Source: Helicobacter labacensis (GTDB lineage Bacteria > Campylobacterota > Campylobacteria > Campylobacterales > Helicobacteraceae). From it: a stretch of 64,000 nt of DNA. The position numbers and the translations under genes were made by a program. Where the stretch lies: contig NZ_QXQQ01000002.1 in the NCBI RefSeq assembly GCF_003660285.1, positions 57,034-121,033 on the forward strand, in the 5' to 3' direction. How positions within the stretch are numbered: position 1 is the first letter of the stretch; every line of letters starts with the position of its first letter. Positions 54,552 through 63,679 of this stretch are shown in pieces. The notes under the pieces are model-generated. The model made no database searches. It was not told the origin of the DNA and saw only the letters and a program-made list of their open reading frames with translations.

Positions 54552-56374
54552 CTATTCTCCTACTTTGAATACTCCTCCATAGCTAAAATTAGGGGCTTTA
54601 CGGCACGGTTGGTAATGTTTTTGATGGTCTAAATTGTGGGCAATAGCTTTGGTATACCCTTCGCTCACGCGTCTGTTTTCATGCCTGCCTTAAGCAAAAG
54701 AACACCAGTATTGTTGTTACTCCTCTTTTAGATAAACCTACCCTAATAAGTTGCGCCGTTGTGCTTGCCGATGATGGTTTTTACATTGTTCTCGTCCGTA
54801 AGCTCCCCATTTTTGATTAATGCTCTAAACCATTTGCCACCTTCTGCTGTATGTCTACCCCCTCAAACCCCTTAAAATCACCAAGGTGTTTTTCTAAGAC
54901 TTTAGATAAACCATAGGGCTTAAGGGCTTTGCCATTAACATCTTTTAAGCCTTTTAAATCCTGTGCGTTTGCTCCCCACACCAAATTAATATGCCCCAAC
55001 CCCTCTCTATAAAACGCCCCAGCTACCTGCCCTCTTTGCTCTTTTAAAAGCTTTGCGACTGCTTCTTTGCCCTTGCCTGCATACTCTGCAAAGTTCTCCC
55101 CAAAGGCGGGATTGGCTTCAATCTTAAGCGGGGTTGTGCTATCTTTGATCACACTATCTAAAGGCTTGTCAATGGCTTCATCTATTCCCTTACCCCCACT
55201 TAAAGATGTGGATTTTTGGTTTAATTTTGAATCTAAGCGGTTGTATGCGTTGCCGGATGCTGAAGAAGAACCCGCTTTTGAATTTAGGGGGGGTTCTTGG
55301 GTGGCATTTAAGTCCGATAAGGAGTTTTTCACGACTACAGATTGGTGCGGTGATTTTTGTGGCGAAGTGAGCTTAAACGAAGTGAATAAACTGCTATCTA
55401 AGTCGGACTCTTGAGCGATCGCCTTCATCTTGCGTCTGAGTTCTTTGGCTTCTTTTCTGCTTAAATTCCCCTCTAGTTGGAGTTTTCTTTTAGCCTTATA
55501 AAGCGGGTCTAACTGCTTTTTCACCCCCCAACTCTCAGGCGTGTGTATTTGTATCTCACTTGGCACGCCATTGTAAGTAAAATTGATGTGTGCCCCTGTG
55601 TAGCCATCTTGGGTTTTAATGAATCTTGGGCTAATGTCTTTAATAGATGGGCTAGCTTCTAAGCCTTCTAAAACATGGTCAAATTGCGCACTAATGTTTT
55701 CTCTAGGCGCAATCACCGCCCCTCTTAGCAAGTCATCCACTCTTGTGCTATCCCCGCCATAGTAGCCTAGTTTCTCCTCAATGCTTTCTACACCCTTTAA
55801 AATGTTGCTAGCCTCTAACTGGCTACTAGGCTGGGCTAGCCCCTCTAATAACTCTTTAAACCCCCCTTCTTGCGCTTGAGCTTTGTTAAAAAAGCGCGCT
55901 GGCTTGGGCTTGGTAGTCTAGTTGCAATAACCCTGCTAAACGGCTTATCTCTTGGCGGCGCACTTCATACACACTAGGTGCGCTATTTCTAAACTCTCTT
56001 GCCCTAAAAAGGGCTTTTAGTATCCGTGTCTTATTTAAGCCTTCTGTCCTGCCCTCTTTGAGGATTTGCCAATTAAGCGGAACTGTGCTAGGATTTTTAA
56101 GATTTACCCCGCTACGCAACGCTGTAGTGAACGAATGCGATGTGTTTGCGGACCTAGCGATTATTGGAGGTTCGGGTAAGTCGCCTGTAAAACTTCCCCG
56201 CCTTTTTTTGAGGTAATTCTCTATTATTAAGCGTAGGGATTTCCATTACCCCCTTAAGATTGTGGATTAAAAGAGAGTTAAAGAAATTAGGAATTGCCCT
56301 CTCCTCAGTGAGGCTAGCTAAAGTTAGACATGGCGATTTTATAGAAAATAAAAGGGCGTTATTAGGGGATTAGG
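54552..56374 (-). pseudogene. Decayed DUF3519-like protein with RelA/SpoT-like and nuclease-like regions
   Basis: Minus-strand frames join in order: FNSLLIHNLKGVMEIPTL, then (after an A7 run near 56214) GSFTGDLPEPPIIARSAN, then (after a T6 run near 55886) GGFKELLEGLAQPSSQ, then KLGYYGGDSTRVDDLLRG. A RelA/SpoT-like segment follows (GYTGAHINFTYNGVPSEIQI), then a Ser-rich linker and a PBECR-type phage nuclease region (GQVAGAFYREGLGHINLVWG). Frames switch again near 54825 (IKNGELTDENNVKTIIGKHN) and later, running to a stop at 54552-54554. There is no start codon at the upstream end. With four or more breaks and a lost 5' end this is true decay of a large mobile-element or prophage protein of the kind found in Helicobacter and Campylobacter. 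Confidence 0.7.
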
Positions 56375-56375
56375 A

Positions 56376-56381
56376 TACAAT
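56376..56381 (+). promoter_or_regulatory. Candidate -10 box for comB2-comB3
   Basis: GGATACAAT about 84 bases before comB2. The long leader makes the link to comB2 uncertain. Confidence 0.35.
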
Positions 56382-56464
56382 GCAGGGCTGGGGTTTGTGT
56401 ATTGACCTTTATCCTAATGTGGGCGTGCATGTGCCACCATGTAACAACGAATGCGAGGTGAGAA

Positions 56465-56734
56465 ATGAGGCGTTTTTGGGCGATCTGGGTTTTGGGAGGC
56501 GGGGTGTTATGCGCACAGGGAACGGAGGATTTTTTTAGCGCGATTGAGGCGCAATTAAAGAGCAACACGGCTAAGGGGATTTTGATGCTAATTTTTATTG
56601 GTATAGCCTTTTATGTGTGGCGCAATTTAGATCGTTGGCGTGAGATTTTCTTCACCATTTTAGGCGTGGTGTTGGGGATCATGCTCTTTTTTAAAGCCCC
56701 CGCTCTAGCTTCGTGGTTTATGGGGTTGTTTTGA
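56465..56734 (+). CDS. comB2: ComB2/VirB2-like competence protein
   Basis: Small pilin-like membrane protein of the ComB type IV system for DNA uptake. It has 89 residues with a signal-like start (RFWAIWVLGGGVLCAQG) and two hydrophobic segments (GILMLIFIGIAFYVW and IFFTILGVVLGIMLFF). H. pylori ComB2 (HP0015) has similar size and layout, including the RNLDRW motif between the helices. Translationally coupled to comB3 by TGATG. Confidence 0.8.
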   Translation: MRRFWAIWVLGGGVLCAQGTEDFFSAIEAQLKSNTAKGILMLIFIGIAFYVWRNLDRWREIFFTILGVVLGIMLFFKAPALASWFMGLF

Positions 56735-57009
56735 TGGGCTTAGCTTATCCGGTATTGGTGATCTCTGTGCCTAATCTCAAAGAGATTTCCATGAAAGACA
56801 AGTTTTTATGGTTGAACGCTAAGTCTTGGATTTTAGCTATCTTCATTCCCTTTGTGCTATTGCCCTGGTTGGGTATTCTCTATGCCTTATTGTTGTATGG
56901 GGGGTTTTTGTTACTCTTTAGTGTGTTGGAATTTTTTGATGAAGACATCGCGGATATTTTAATCGCGCGTTCTAAACTCAAAACCTCCAGTGATGCGTTT
57001 TATGCTTGA
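56734..57009 (+). CDS. comB3: ComB3/VirB3-like competence protein
   Basis: A 91-residue membrane protein starting at ATG 56734 within the comB2 stop. VirB3-like layout: a short N-terminus (MGLAYPVLVISVPNLKEISM) and hydrophobic segments (SWILAIFIPFVLLPWLGILYA; LLLYGGFLLLF), then a polar tail. In H. pylori comB4 follows (HP0015-HP0017), but here the next gene is murG on the other strand, whose 3' end overlaps this gene by 10 bases. Confidence 0.8.
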   Translation: MGLAYPVLVISVPNLKEISMKDKFLWLNAKSWILAIFIPFVLLPWLGILYALLLYGGFLLLFSVLEFFDEDIADILIARSKLKTSSDAFYA

Positions 57010-58073
57010 GGGGAAAGATCAGCTAGGATCTGGTCTACAATCACGCGCGCTCCATTGCTAGAGATTTTATTTCTCAAACCCCAACTCACTTGAGAAATCA
57101 AGGGTCCTTGTGTTTGGGGGGTCTGCAACCACTCTATGAAGTCAAAGAGTTGGGGGGGGCGCAAGGCGCGTTGGGGGACAATCCTAGCCAAGCCTGCTTG
57201 TTCGAATTCTAACGCGTTAAAATATTGGTGGTTTGTGGCTGCGTGCGGGTAGGGCACAAAGAGGGTTGGCAAATTATTAGCACAAAGTTCCCACACACTG
57301 CTAGCCCCTGCCCGACTCACGCAAATGTCTGCTTGGTGCATTTTTTCTACCAAATTCGTCTCAAAAGCAAAGAGATCTACACTCTCTAAGATACCCAAAC
57401 CCTTGTATAAAGTGGCGATGCGATCGAAATGATGCGCCCCGCATTGGTGGATTACTCTCAAGCCCCTTTGGAGGAGATCTCTCACACATAAAAGCGCGAA
57501 ATCATTGAGCGCGCTCGCCCCCTGCGATCCGCCTAAAAATAAAATTGTTTCAATCTTGTGGCGGATACGCGCCTTTTCAAAAAAGATTTCTTGCACGGGG
57601 TAGGGGGTTTGGCTGAATTTAGGATTGGGTTTGGGGGGGGTGAAACTGCCAAAAACGCGCTTGGCATAGGGGGTTGTGTATTTGTTGAGCGCGCCTTGGA
57701 TGGCATTTTGCTCGTGGATAAATAAGGGGGTGTGCGATAAAATGCTCGCCAAACTCCCCGGTCCAGCACTAAAGCCCCCCACACTGATGAGCGCGCGCAC
57801 GCGGTGGGTTTTAAGTAAGCCCATCGCCTTTTTTGCCCCTTTGAGTTGCGCCCAAAGGGCTGGGATTTTCCTCATAAAACTCTTATTAACCACCCCACTG
57901 GTTTCTAAAAAATAACGCTCTACAAATAAGGGGCTTGTTTCAAACCACGCGCGATCCTGCCCGGCCGTGCTACCCACATAAATTAGAGATTCACCTCGAT
58001 TGAGCAATTCTTGGGCTAAGGCTTTGGCGACACACAAATGTCCCCCTGTTCCCCCACCACTGATAGCAAACAC
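57000..58073 (-). CDS. murG: UDP-GlcNAc:lipid I GlcNAc transferase MurG
   Basis: Makes lipid II for peptidoglycan at the cytoplasmic face of the membrane. It has 357 residues. The N-terminal glycine loop is ISGGGTGGHLCVAKAL and a second is VSVGGFSAGPGS-type (SVGGFSAGP near 95-105). The UDP-GlcNAc site includes FLGGSQGASALND and CVSRAGASSVWELCANNLP. It follows fliW by 2 bases, so it lies downstream of a sigma54 promoter, as in H. pylori (HP1154-HP1155). Confidence 0.96.
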   Translation of the reverse strand: MFAISGGGTGGHLCVAKALAQELLNRGESLIYVGSTAGQDRAWFETSPLFVERYFLETSGVVNKSFMRKIPALWAQLKGAKKAMGLLKTHRVRALISVGGFSAGPGSLASILSHTPLFIHEQNAIQGALNKYTTPYAKRVFGSFTPPKPNPKFSQTPYPVQEIFFEKARIRHKIETILFLGGSQGASALNDFALLCVRDLLQRGLRVIHQCGAHHFDRIATLYKGLGILESVDLFAFETNLVEKMHQADICVSRAGASSVWELCANNLPTLFVPYPHAATNHQYFNALEFEQAGLARIVPQRALRPPQLFDFIEWLQTPQTQGPLISQVSWGLRNKISSNGARVIVDQILADLSPQA

Positions 58074-58075
58074 GG

Positions 58076-58486
58076 CTAGTAGCTGGCACGCGCACTGGCT
58101 TGCACAGGTGGTACAAAGGATTTAATGGTTTCTCTAAAACCAAAATCCGGGTAATCCATGATGGATAGGGGAATTTGGGCGGCATAAGCATTGCGCGGGT
58201 TAAAGATGAGAGGAGCTAGAAAATTCACCATCGAATCCTCTAAATTCTTTTGCACCACCACCACACAATAGACCTCCACTTCTGAGCTAGCGTCCAATTC
58301 TAAGAGCAATTCAATATACTTAGGGATACTAAAGCTGTATTCTCTAAGCTTATAGGGATTGGCTAAGATAAGGCTGATCTTGCCATCTAGGCTACTAACC
58401 TTGCTGAAGAGATCGTCTATCTTAGTGAGCTCGACCTCCATAATATTTTCAAAGCCTAGAATGGGAGACTTGAGTTGGTAATGCAT
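58076..58486 (-). CDS. fliW: Flagellar assembly factor FliW
   Basis: Small protein of 136 residues that binds flagellin and the regulator CsrA, linking flagellin stock to translation. It has the usual pattern: YQLKSPILGFENIMEVELTK at the start, then ILANPYKLREYSFSIP, CVVVVQ and LAPLIFNPRNAYAAQIPL. ATG 58486 is preceded by AAAGGAAG. It leads a two-gene unit with murG, behind a strong sigma54 match. Confidence 0.92.
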   Translation of the reverse strand: MHYQLKSPILGFENIMEVELTKIDDLFSKVSSLDGKISLILANPYKLREYSFSIPKYIELLLELDASSEVEVYCVVVVQKNLEDSMVNFLAPLIFNPRNAYAAQIPLSIMDYPDFGFRETIKSFVPPVQASARASY

Positions 58487-58517
58487 GCGCTTCCTTTAGC
58501 AAAATATGCCAAGTACC

Positions 58518-58534
58518 AGCAAAAGCTGTTCCAA
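58518..58534 (-). promoter_or_regulatory. Sigma54 promoter of fliW-murG
   Basis: On the minus strand TTGGAACAGCTTTTGCT: GG and GC are separated by exactly 10 bases, and both -24 and -12 halves match well. It lies 32 bases before fliW. RpoN control of this pair is known in H. pylori. Confidence 0.75.
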
Positions 58535-58549
58535 AAATTTAAAGGGGGG

Positions 58550-58640
58550 TGGCGGACAGGGAGGGATTCGAACCCTCGGTAACCTTACAGCTACGCATCC
58601 TTAGCAGGGATGTGGTTTCAGCCAACTCACCCACCTGTCC
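58550..58640 (-). tRNA. tRNA-Ser(GCT)
   Basis: 91-base cloverleaf on the minus strand with acceptor stem GGACAGG/CCTGTCC, anticodon loop CTGCTAA (anticodon GCT), a long variable arm as expected for Ser, the TTCGAAT loop and an encoded CCA end. Lies between fliW and the glycosyltransferase genes. Confidence 0.95.
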
Positions 58641-58796
58641 TTTAGACACGAAAGGGCATTATAATCTCTCAAAGTTAACAACACTCTTAAGCCCTAGCCC
58701 AAACATCTTTAAGCCCTGAAATCCCCCTCCAATCTCTCCTTGCGCAAAAGCGTTGTGGTGTGGATTAACGCGCTTGAGGAGTTAGCATGCCACCCA

Positions 58797-60071
58797 TTAG
58801 CTCTGCTCTACCATCTCTTCTATACTCTTTACAATCTTTTCGTAAGTGTATTCTTGAATGACAGCATGCATGGTTTGAGAAAAGCTGGCGTATTGGTGGG
58901 GGTTGCCTAGCAGGGTGTTGATTTGCTGGGCCATTTCTTCGGGCGTGTTAACCACTAGGGGTGCGCATAAATCCTTGACATTGCCCACATCTGTGCAGAT
59001 AAAGGGCGTGCCAAATTGCATGCTCTCTAAAATCACCATGGGGAAACATTCTTGCTGGCTGGCGTGTAAAAATAGCGTGGCTTGTTTAAAGAGGGTTAAG
59101 ACCATCTCTCTTTTTATTTGGTAGAAAAAATGGACTTCTTTAAAACCAAGTTCTCTATCTAGCTGTGCCTTTAAATCTTGCAAGTCCTCTAAAGTATTAT
59201 CGCTATTTAAAGAGCCTATAAAAATTAAGGGGATGGTTGCTAGACTCAAATAATAAGCCCGCAACACAAAATCCTGCCCCTTTTCTTTGTAATAATTAGA
59301 AACATTGAGCAAATAGGGATCGCCCATGAGAGTTTCAAGGGTCTTTTGTGTTGTGCTAGGCACAAACGCGCCTAACAAGGGTGCTTGGATTGTCTTGGGG
59401 GAGGTAATATCCTTAGCAAACACCCCATTGGGTAAGATATCCGCATGGCAATAGGGTTTGAGATAATCATACCCATCGCTACGCTTGTGCAAGAAACACA
59501 CTCGATCGTAATGTCTGAGGTGGCTTTTAAGTTGGCGGCGCAATGTGAGGATATACATGGAGGGTCTAAACTTAAAACCGGAAATGAGAAATTTCAAGGC
59601 ATGCTTCAAGCGTGTTTTAATGGGGGGGCAAAAGCGCACCAATTCTAACTCGCCATGGCTCTTTAAAATTTTCTTTTTAGCCTGACACAAAGCAAGCAGA
59701 TCGTAGAACAGATCGCAATTCCATTTGCCCACAATACCAGAGCTGATGAGCAAGTCACACATAAAAGAGAGGCAAAATTTTTTATACTCCTCGATCTCGC
59801 CTAACACGCGCCCTTGTTGCCAGTCCCAATAGATATCAAATTCCACAACACATAAATTAGGGCTAATTTCTCGCGCGTCTTTGTTAATTCCACCGCTAGA
59901 AATGCGCTTAAGATTCCCTTCCCTGTGGATTTTTTGGTCGTTGAAACGAGCCCCCGTGATCACCAAGACCTCATGCCCAGCTTGCGCTAAAGCGACACTC
60001 AAACCATGGTCGGCTAAACTAACCCCCGTTTGTAGGGGGTAGTATTGCTCTGTGGTGAAGAGAATTTTCAC
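58797..60071 (-). CDS. GT4-family glycosyltransferase, copy 1
   Basis: A 424-residue GT-B enzyme. N-terminal Rossmann domain: MKILFTTEQYYPLQTGVSLA. C-terminal domain: LLNVSNYYKEKGQDFVLR and the donor-site EX7E motif in QQECFPMVILESMQFGTPF. It would add a sugar to LPS or another surface glycan; donor and acceptor are unknown. It is paralogous to the gene at 61032-62312, most alike in the C-terminal half, with an 80-base stretch of identical DNA (58963-59042 versus 61189-61268). Intact. Confidence 0.9.
   Translation of the reverse strand: MKILFTTEQYYPLQTGVSLADHGLSVALAQAGHEVLVITGARFNDQKIHREGNLKRISSGGINKDAREISPNLCVVEFDIYWDWQQGRVLGEIEEYKKFCLSFMCDLLISSGIVGKWNCDLFYDLLALCQAKKKILKSHGELELVRFCPPIKTRLKHALKFLISGFKFRPSMYILTLRRQLKSHLRHYDRVCFLHKRSDGYDYLKPYCHADILPNGVFAKDITSPKTIQAPLLGAFVPSTTQKTLETLMGDPYLLNVSNYYKEKGQDFVLRAYYLSLATIPLIFIGSLNSDNTLEDLQDLKAQLDRELGFKEVHFFYQIKREMVLTLFKQATLFLHASQQECFPMVILESMQFGTPFICTDVGNVKDLCAPLVVNTPEEMAQQINTLLGNPHQYASFSQTMHAVIQEYTYEKIVKSIEEMVEQS
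58963..59042 (-). repeat. 80-base direct repeat, copy 1 (GT4 gene)
   Basis: Identical base for base to 61189-61268, in the same orientation. It lies in the nucleotide-sugar-binding part of the two GT4 genes. Such identity between otherwise diverged paralogs points to recent gene conversion. Confidence 0.9.
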
Positions 60072-60123
60072 GCCACTCCTTTGGCATCATTATAACATCC
60101 TATCCACTTTAGTTAGGCTTTGT

Positions 60124-60129
60124 TATACT
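60124..60129 (+). promoter_or_regulatory. -10 box of the GT25 gene
   Basis: TATACT 22 bases before ATG 60151, with AAAGG between them. The in-frame upstream start at 60052 lies before this box and is not used. Confidence 0.55.
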
Positions 60130-60150
60130 AAATCTTGTAGAAAGGTGCGC

Positions 60151-61029
60151 ATGTTAGAATCCCTAGATATTTTCATTGTGTCTTTAAGCAAAAGCCCTAG
60201 ACGCGCCACTTGCCAAGCTGTGGTAGATAACCCGCCCGCGCACCACTACTCTTTGAGTTTTAATTTTCACCTCTTTGATGCTATTGATAAGTATAGCCAC
60301 TATTTCAAGACAGATTTGGGTTATGCGGGTTTAATTGAAAACTCCTATTCTTCCAAATGGCTTAAAAGCAGTGATTGGTACAAGGGTTTATATGGTCGAG
60401 AACTATTTGCTGAAGAATTGGGGTGCTATGCTAGCCATTACTTACTTTGGCTTAAGTGTATCACGCTTAATAAACCACTTGTGATCCTAGAAGACGATTT
60501 TGAATTGCAAGCTAATTTTTATGAGAGCTTGCTAGATTGTCTGAACTCTCCCTTTGATTTTGTGCGCCTGTATGGGAATTTTTGGAAAGCTGATCCTAGC
60601 GTGTGCGCTATCGCCAATTTAGATGGATCTGCTTGTGTGCCCACCAATCCCAAAACAGAAACCTTGCTAAGAGGACATTTTTTACTTGCAAGCTATGAAG
60701 TGGATAGCACGGTCGCCTACTATCTCACCCCTAGAGCGGCTAAGGCTTTTGTGAGTTTTAGTGCCCGTTTTATAGAGCCTGTGGATCAATTTTTAAACCA
60801 AGTGCACCGCCACTCCATCGCGCATTTGACTTATATCCCTTTGAGTGTGCGTTTTAGCAAACACCACTCCAGCTCCACGATTTTCACGCCCGATAATACA
60901 GACGCTAGACAGAAGACCTACCGCGCTACACGCCTTAGAAACCTAACCAGATGGTGGCACTTGTTGCGCTTGAAAAGACGCGCGCAACGCTTTTACCACC
61001 ACTTTTTACAAGTGTATCGTGATCCCTAA
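60151..61029 (+). CDS. GT25-family LPS glycosyltransferase
   Basis: About 292 residues from ATG 60151 (MLESLDIFIVSLSKSPRR). It matches LOS/LPS galactosyltransferases of family 25: the start motif, HYLLWLKCITLNKPLVILEDDF with the catalytic-site EDD, and PVDQFLNQV late in the domain. H. pylori has related LPS galactosyltransferases. It is inserted in opposite orientation between two paralogous GT4 genes, so recombination between them would delete it. Exact linkage is not deducible. Confidence 0.87.
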   Translation: MLESLDIFIVSLSKSPRRATCQAVVDNPPAHHYSLSFNFHLFDAIDKYSHYFKTDLGYAGLIENSYSSKWLKSSDWYKGLYGRELFAEELGCYASHYLLWLKCITLNKPLVILEDDFELQANFYESLLDCLNSPFDFVRLYGNFWKADPSVCAIANLDGSACVPTNPKTETLLRGHFLLASYEVDSTVAYYLTPRAAKAFVSFSARFIEPVDQFLNQVHRHSIAHLTYIPLSVRFSKHHSSSTIFTPDNTDARQKTYRATRLRNLTRWWHLLRLKRRAQRFYHHFLQVYRDP

Positions 61030-61031
61030 CA

Positions 61032-62312
61032 CTAAACCAGTGCCTCTAACTTGGCAATGATTTTCTCGTAAGCGAGTGGCTTGACTTTTTCGTGCAATTC
61101 TTGGGCAATTTGGGTGTAATAGCTAGGATCGCCTAGCAGAGTGTTGATCTGCTGAGCCATTTCTTCGGGCGTGTCAACCACTAGACGCGCGCATAAATCC
61201 TTGACATTGCCCACATCTGTGCAGATAAAGGGCGTGCCAAATTGCATGCTCTCTAAAATCACCATGGGAAAAGCTTCGTAAGGAGCATGGCTACCATGCA
61301 GAAATAGCGTGGCTTGTTTGGAAAATTCTAGCACCTGTTGTCTTTCTATGCCGTGGAGAAAATGCACCTCTTTAAAGCCATGTTCTTTGTCCAGTTGCGT
61401 CTTTAAATCTTGCAAAGCCTCTAGGGTGCTATCCCTGTTTAAAGAGCCTATAAAAATTAAGGGGATGGTTGTTAGACTCAAGTAATAAGCCCGCAACACG
61501 AAGTCCTGCCCTTTCTCTTGGTAATAATTAGAAATATTGAGCAAATAGGGCGCGTTGATCAAGCAATCAGGCGTGCTTGTTATGGGTTGTGGTGTTGTTG
61601 TAGCGTCCACTAGACTTTTTGTTAGTATCTTGGGCGCGCAAATGTCCTTTTCAAAGACTCCATTGGGTAAGATTCCCACTTTAGAACAATAGGGCTTGAG
61701 ATAAGCATACCCATGGCTACCCTCATGTAAAAAAAACACTGTGTCATAATGTTTAAGAGATCTGGTGAGCGCTTGGCGCAACCACCAGGGGTAGATCGCA
61801 TAGGCATAAGATCGCCACAAACCCAAGCGCACCAAGACAAATTTCAGCGCGTCCTTAATAAGGCGTTTTGCGCCAAAACAAACACTCATGAAAGCGTATT
61901 CCCCATGGGTTCTTAGAATTTTTCTTCTAGCTCTAGTCTTGGGGAGTTTGTCATGCAGCAAATCCGTGTTCCAAGTTAATAAAGACACATTGACCAATAG
62001 ATCGCACTCAAAACAGAGCGCAAAATCTACATAGGCTTGCAACTCCCCCTGCCAGCCCCCATTACCCTGGGTGATATGAAAATCTAACACAAAGAGATTG
62101 GGTGCGATCTGTGTGGCTTGGCGCTCTAAACTCCCGCTACTAACCGTGTGTTTGGCACCTTCTCTATGGATTTTTTGGTGGTTAAACATGTTGCTAGTGA
62201 TCACATAGACTTGGTAGCCCGCTTGCGCCAAAGCCAAAGTCAGTCCATAATCTGCTGTGGCGGTGCCGGTTTGTAGGGGGTAGTATTGCTCCGTGCAAAA
62301 AAGAATCTTCAT
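61032..62312 (-). CDS. GT4-family glycosyltransferase, copy 2
   Basis: A 426-residue paralog of the gene at 58797-60071. Same layout: MKILFCTEQYYPLQTGTATA start, LLNISNYYQEKGQDFVLR, and EAFPMVILESMQFGTPFIC carrying EX7E. The first half is more diverged than the second, so acceptor use may differ while the sugar donor is shared. Converges on the GT25 gene with only 2 bases between stops. accC follows downstream on the same strand. Confidence 0.9.
   Translation of the reverse strand: MKILFCTEQYYPLQTGTATADYGLTLALAQAGYQVYVITSNMFNHQKIHREGAKHTVSSGSLERQATQIAPNLFVLDFHITQGNGGWQGELQAYVDFALCFECDLLVNVSLLTWNTDLLHDKLPKTRARRKILRTHGEYAFMSVCFGAKRLIKDALKFVLVRLGLWRSYAYAIYPWWLRQALTRSLKHYDTVFFLHEGSHGYAYLKPYCSKVGILPNGVFEKDICAPKILTKSLVDATTTPQPITSTPDCLINAPYLLNISNYYQEKGQDFVLRAYYLSLTTIPLIFIGSLNRDSTLEALQDLKTQLDKEHGFKEVHFLHGIERQQVLEFSKQATLFLHGSHAPYEAFPMVILESMQFGTPFICTDVGNVKDLCARLVVDTPEEMAQQINTLLGDPSYYTQIAQELHEKVKPLAYEKIIAKLEALV
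61189..61268 (-). repeat. 80-base direct repeat, copy 2 (GT4 gene)
   Basis: Partner of 58963-59042, identical over 80 bases and about 2.2 kb apart. Confidence 0.9.
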
Positions 62313-62321
62313 TAACTTCTC

Positions 62322-63670
62322 TTAGCTCTGCTGTTCTAAATACTTGGTGTGGATTTTATTCTGCCTGAAATCCGGGTTGTCCAGCATCGCTAAGTGGAAA
62401 GGGATGGTTGTCTTGATCCCCTCTATGCTAAACTCTCTTAGGGCGCGCTTCATTTTGGTGATGGCTTGATCGCGCGTGGGGGCGTGCACGATGAGTTTAC
62501 CAATCATCGAATCGTAAAAGGGGGGGACAACATAGCCCGCGTAAGCATGGGTGTCAAGGCGCACACCCAAGCCCCCCGGGGCGATCCAAGAGGTGATCTT
62601 GCCCGCGCTGGGGTAAAAATTCTTAGGGTCTTCAGCCGTGATACGGCACTCAATGGAATGCCCCTGACAGGTAATTTGCTCTTGGGGTGGCAAAGCCTCC
62701 CCTTGGGCAATGCGGATCATCCACTCAATGAAATTCAACCCACTCACCATCTCGCTAATGGTGTGTTCCACCTGCAAACGGGTATTCATCTCCATAAAAT
62801 AGAAGTCTTCTCCATTGTTATCTAGCAAAAACTCAAAAGTCCCCGCGCCCACATACCCGATGTGTTTAGCCGCCTTGATCGCCATCTCTAGCAAGCGCGC
62901 GCGCGCGCTTTGGCTTAAAGCCAGCGCAGGGGTTTCTTCAATGAGCTTTTGTTGGCGGCGTTGGGTGGAACAATCCCTCTCGCCCACATGCACCACATTG
63001 CCATGTTTGTCCGCAAAAACCTGCACCTCAATGTGCTTGGGGTTTTGGATGAATTTTTCAATATAGACACTCCCATCGCCAAAGGCGCTTAGGGCTTCTG
63101 TTTCTGCAGCCAAGTAGAGATTTTTAAGCAAACTAGGATCGTGCACCACGCGCATACCCCGTCCCCCGCCCCCATTAGCCGCTTTGATGATGATGGGAAA
63201 ACCAATGCGTTCAGCCACGCTCAAGGCCTCTTCATAACCGCGCAAAATCCCCTCACTCCCCTCAATCACAGGCACGCCAGCCTCTTTCATCACCGCCTTT
63301 GCCTTGGATTTGTCGCTCATCAGAGCCATCACCCGCGCGCTAGGTCCAATGAACTCTAAACCATGGTGGCTACAAATCTCTACAAAATTTTGGTTTCGCT
63401 CAAAAAACCATATCCCGGGAAAATCGCGTCCGCCTCAAAGAGTTCGGCTGCGCTAATGATGGCTGGGATGTTCAAATAACTTTGAGAGGATTTTTCCCCC
63501 CCAATGCACACCTTCGCGCTGGCGGTGTTAAGATAGTGCGCGTCCTTGTCCGCGCTAGAGTAGATCGCAATAGATTGTTTGCCTAATAATTCGATGGTTT
63601 GAATCGCCCTAAGGGCGATTTCGCCCCGATTGGCGATCAAAATGCGCTGTAAATGTCTTGTCTCTGGCAT
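62322..63670 (-). CDS. accC: Acetyl-CoA carboxylase biotin carboxylase subunit, frameshifted as written
   Basis: ATP-dependent carboxylation of biotin on AccB, first step of fatty acid synthesis. ATG 63670 starts QRILIANRGEIALRAIQT. The frame breaks near 63398-63401, where one A is missing from GAAAACC; adding it gives GYGFLSENQNF and then GLEFIGPSARVMALM. The rest has the ATP-grasp core (KAANGGGGRGMRVVH, FMEMNTRLQVEHTISEMV, VECRITAEDP-type). The repaired length is 449 residues, exactly that of E. coli AccC. As the gene should be essential, this break is probably a sequencing error. It lies 9 bases after accB. Confidence 0.93.
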
Positions 63671-63679
63671 GGGGACCTC

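Noticed and set aside
58496..58515. Second TTGGCATATTTTGCT before fliW as a sigma54 site
   Set aside because: Spacing between GG and GC is 8, not 10. The site at 58518-58534 fits perfectly.
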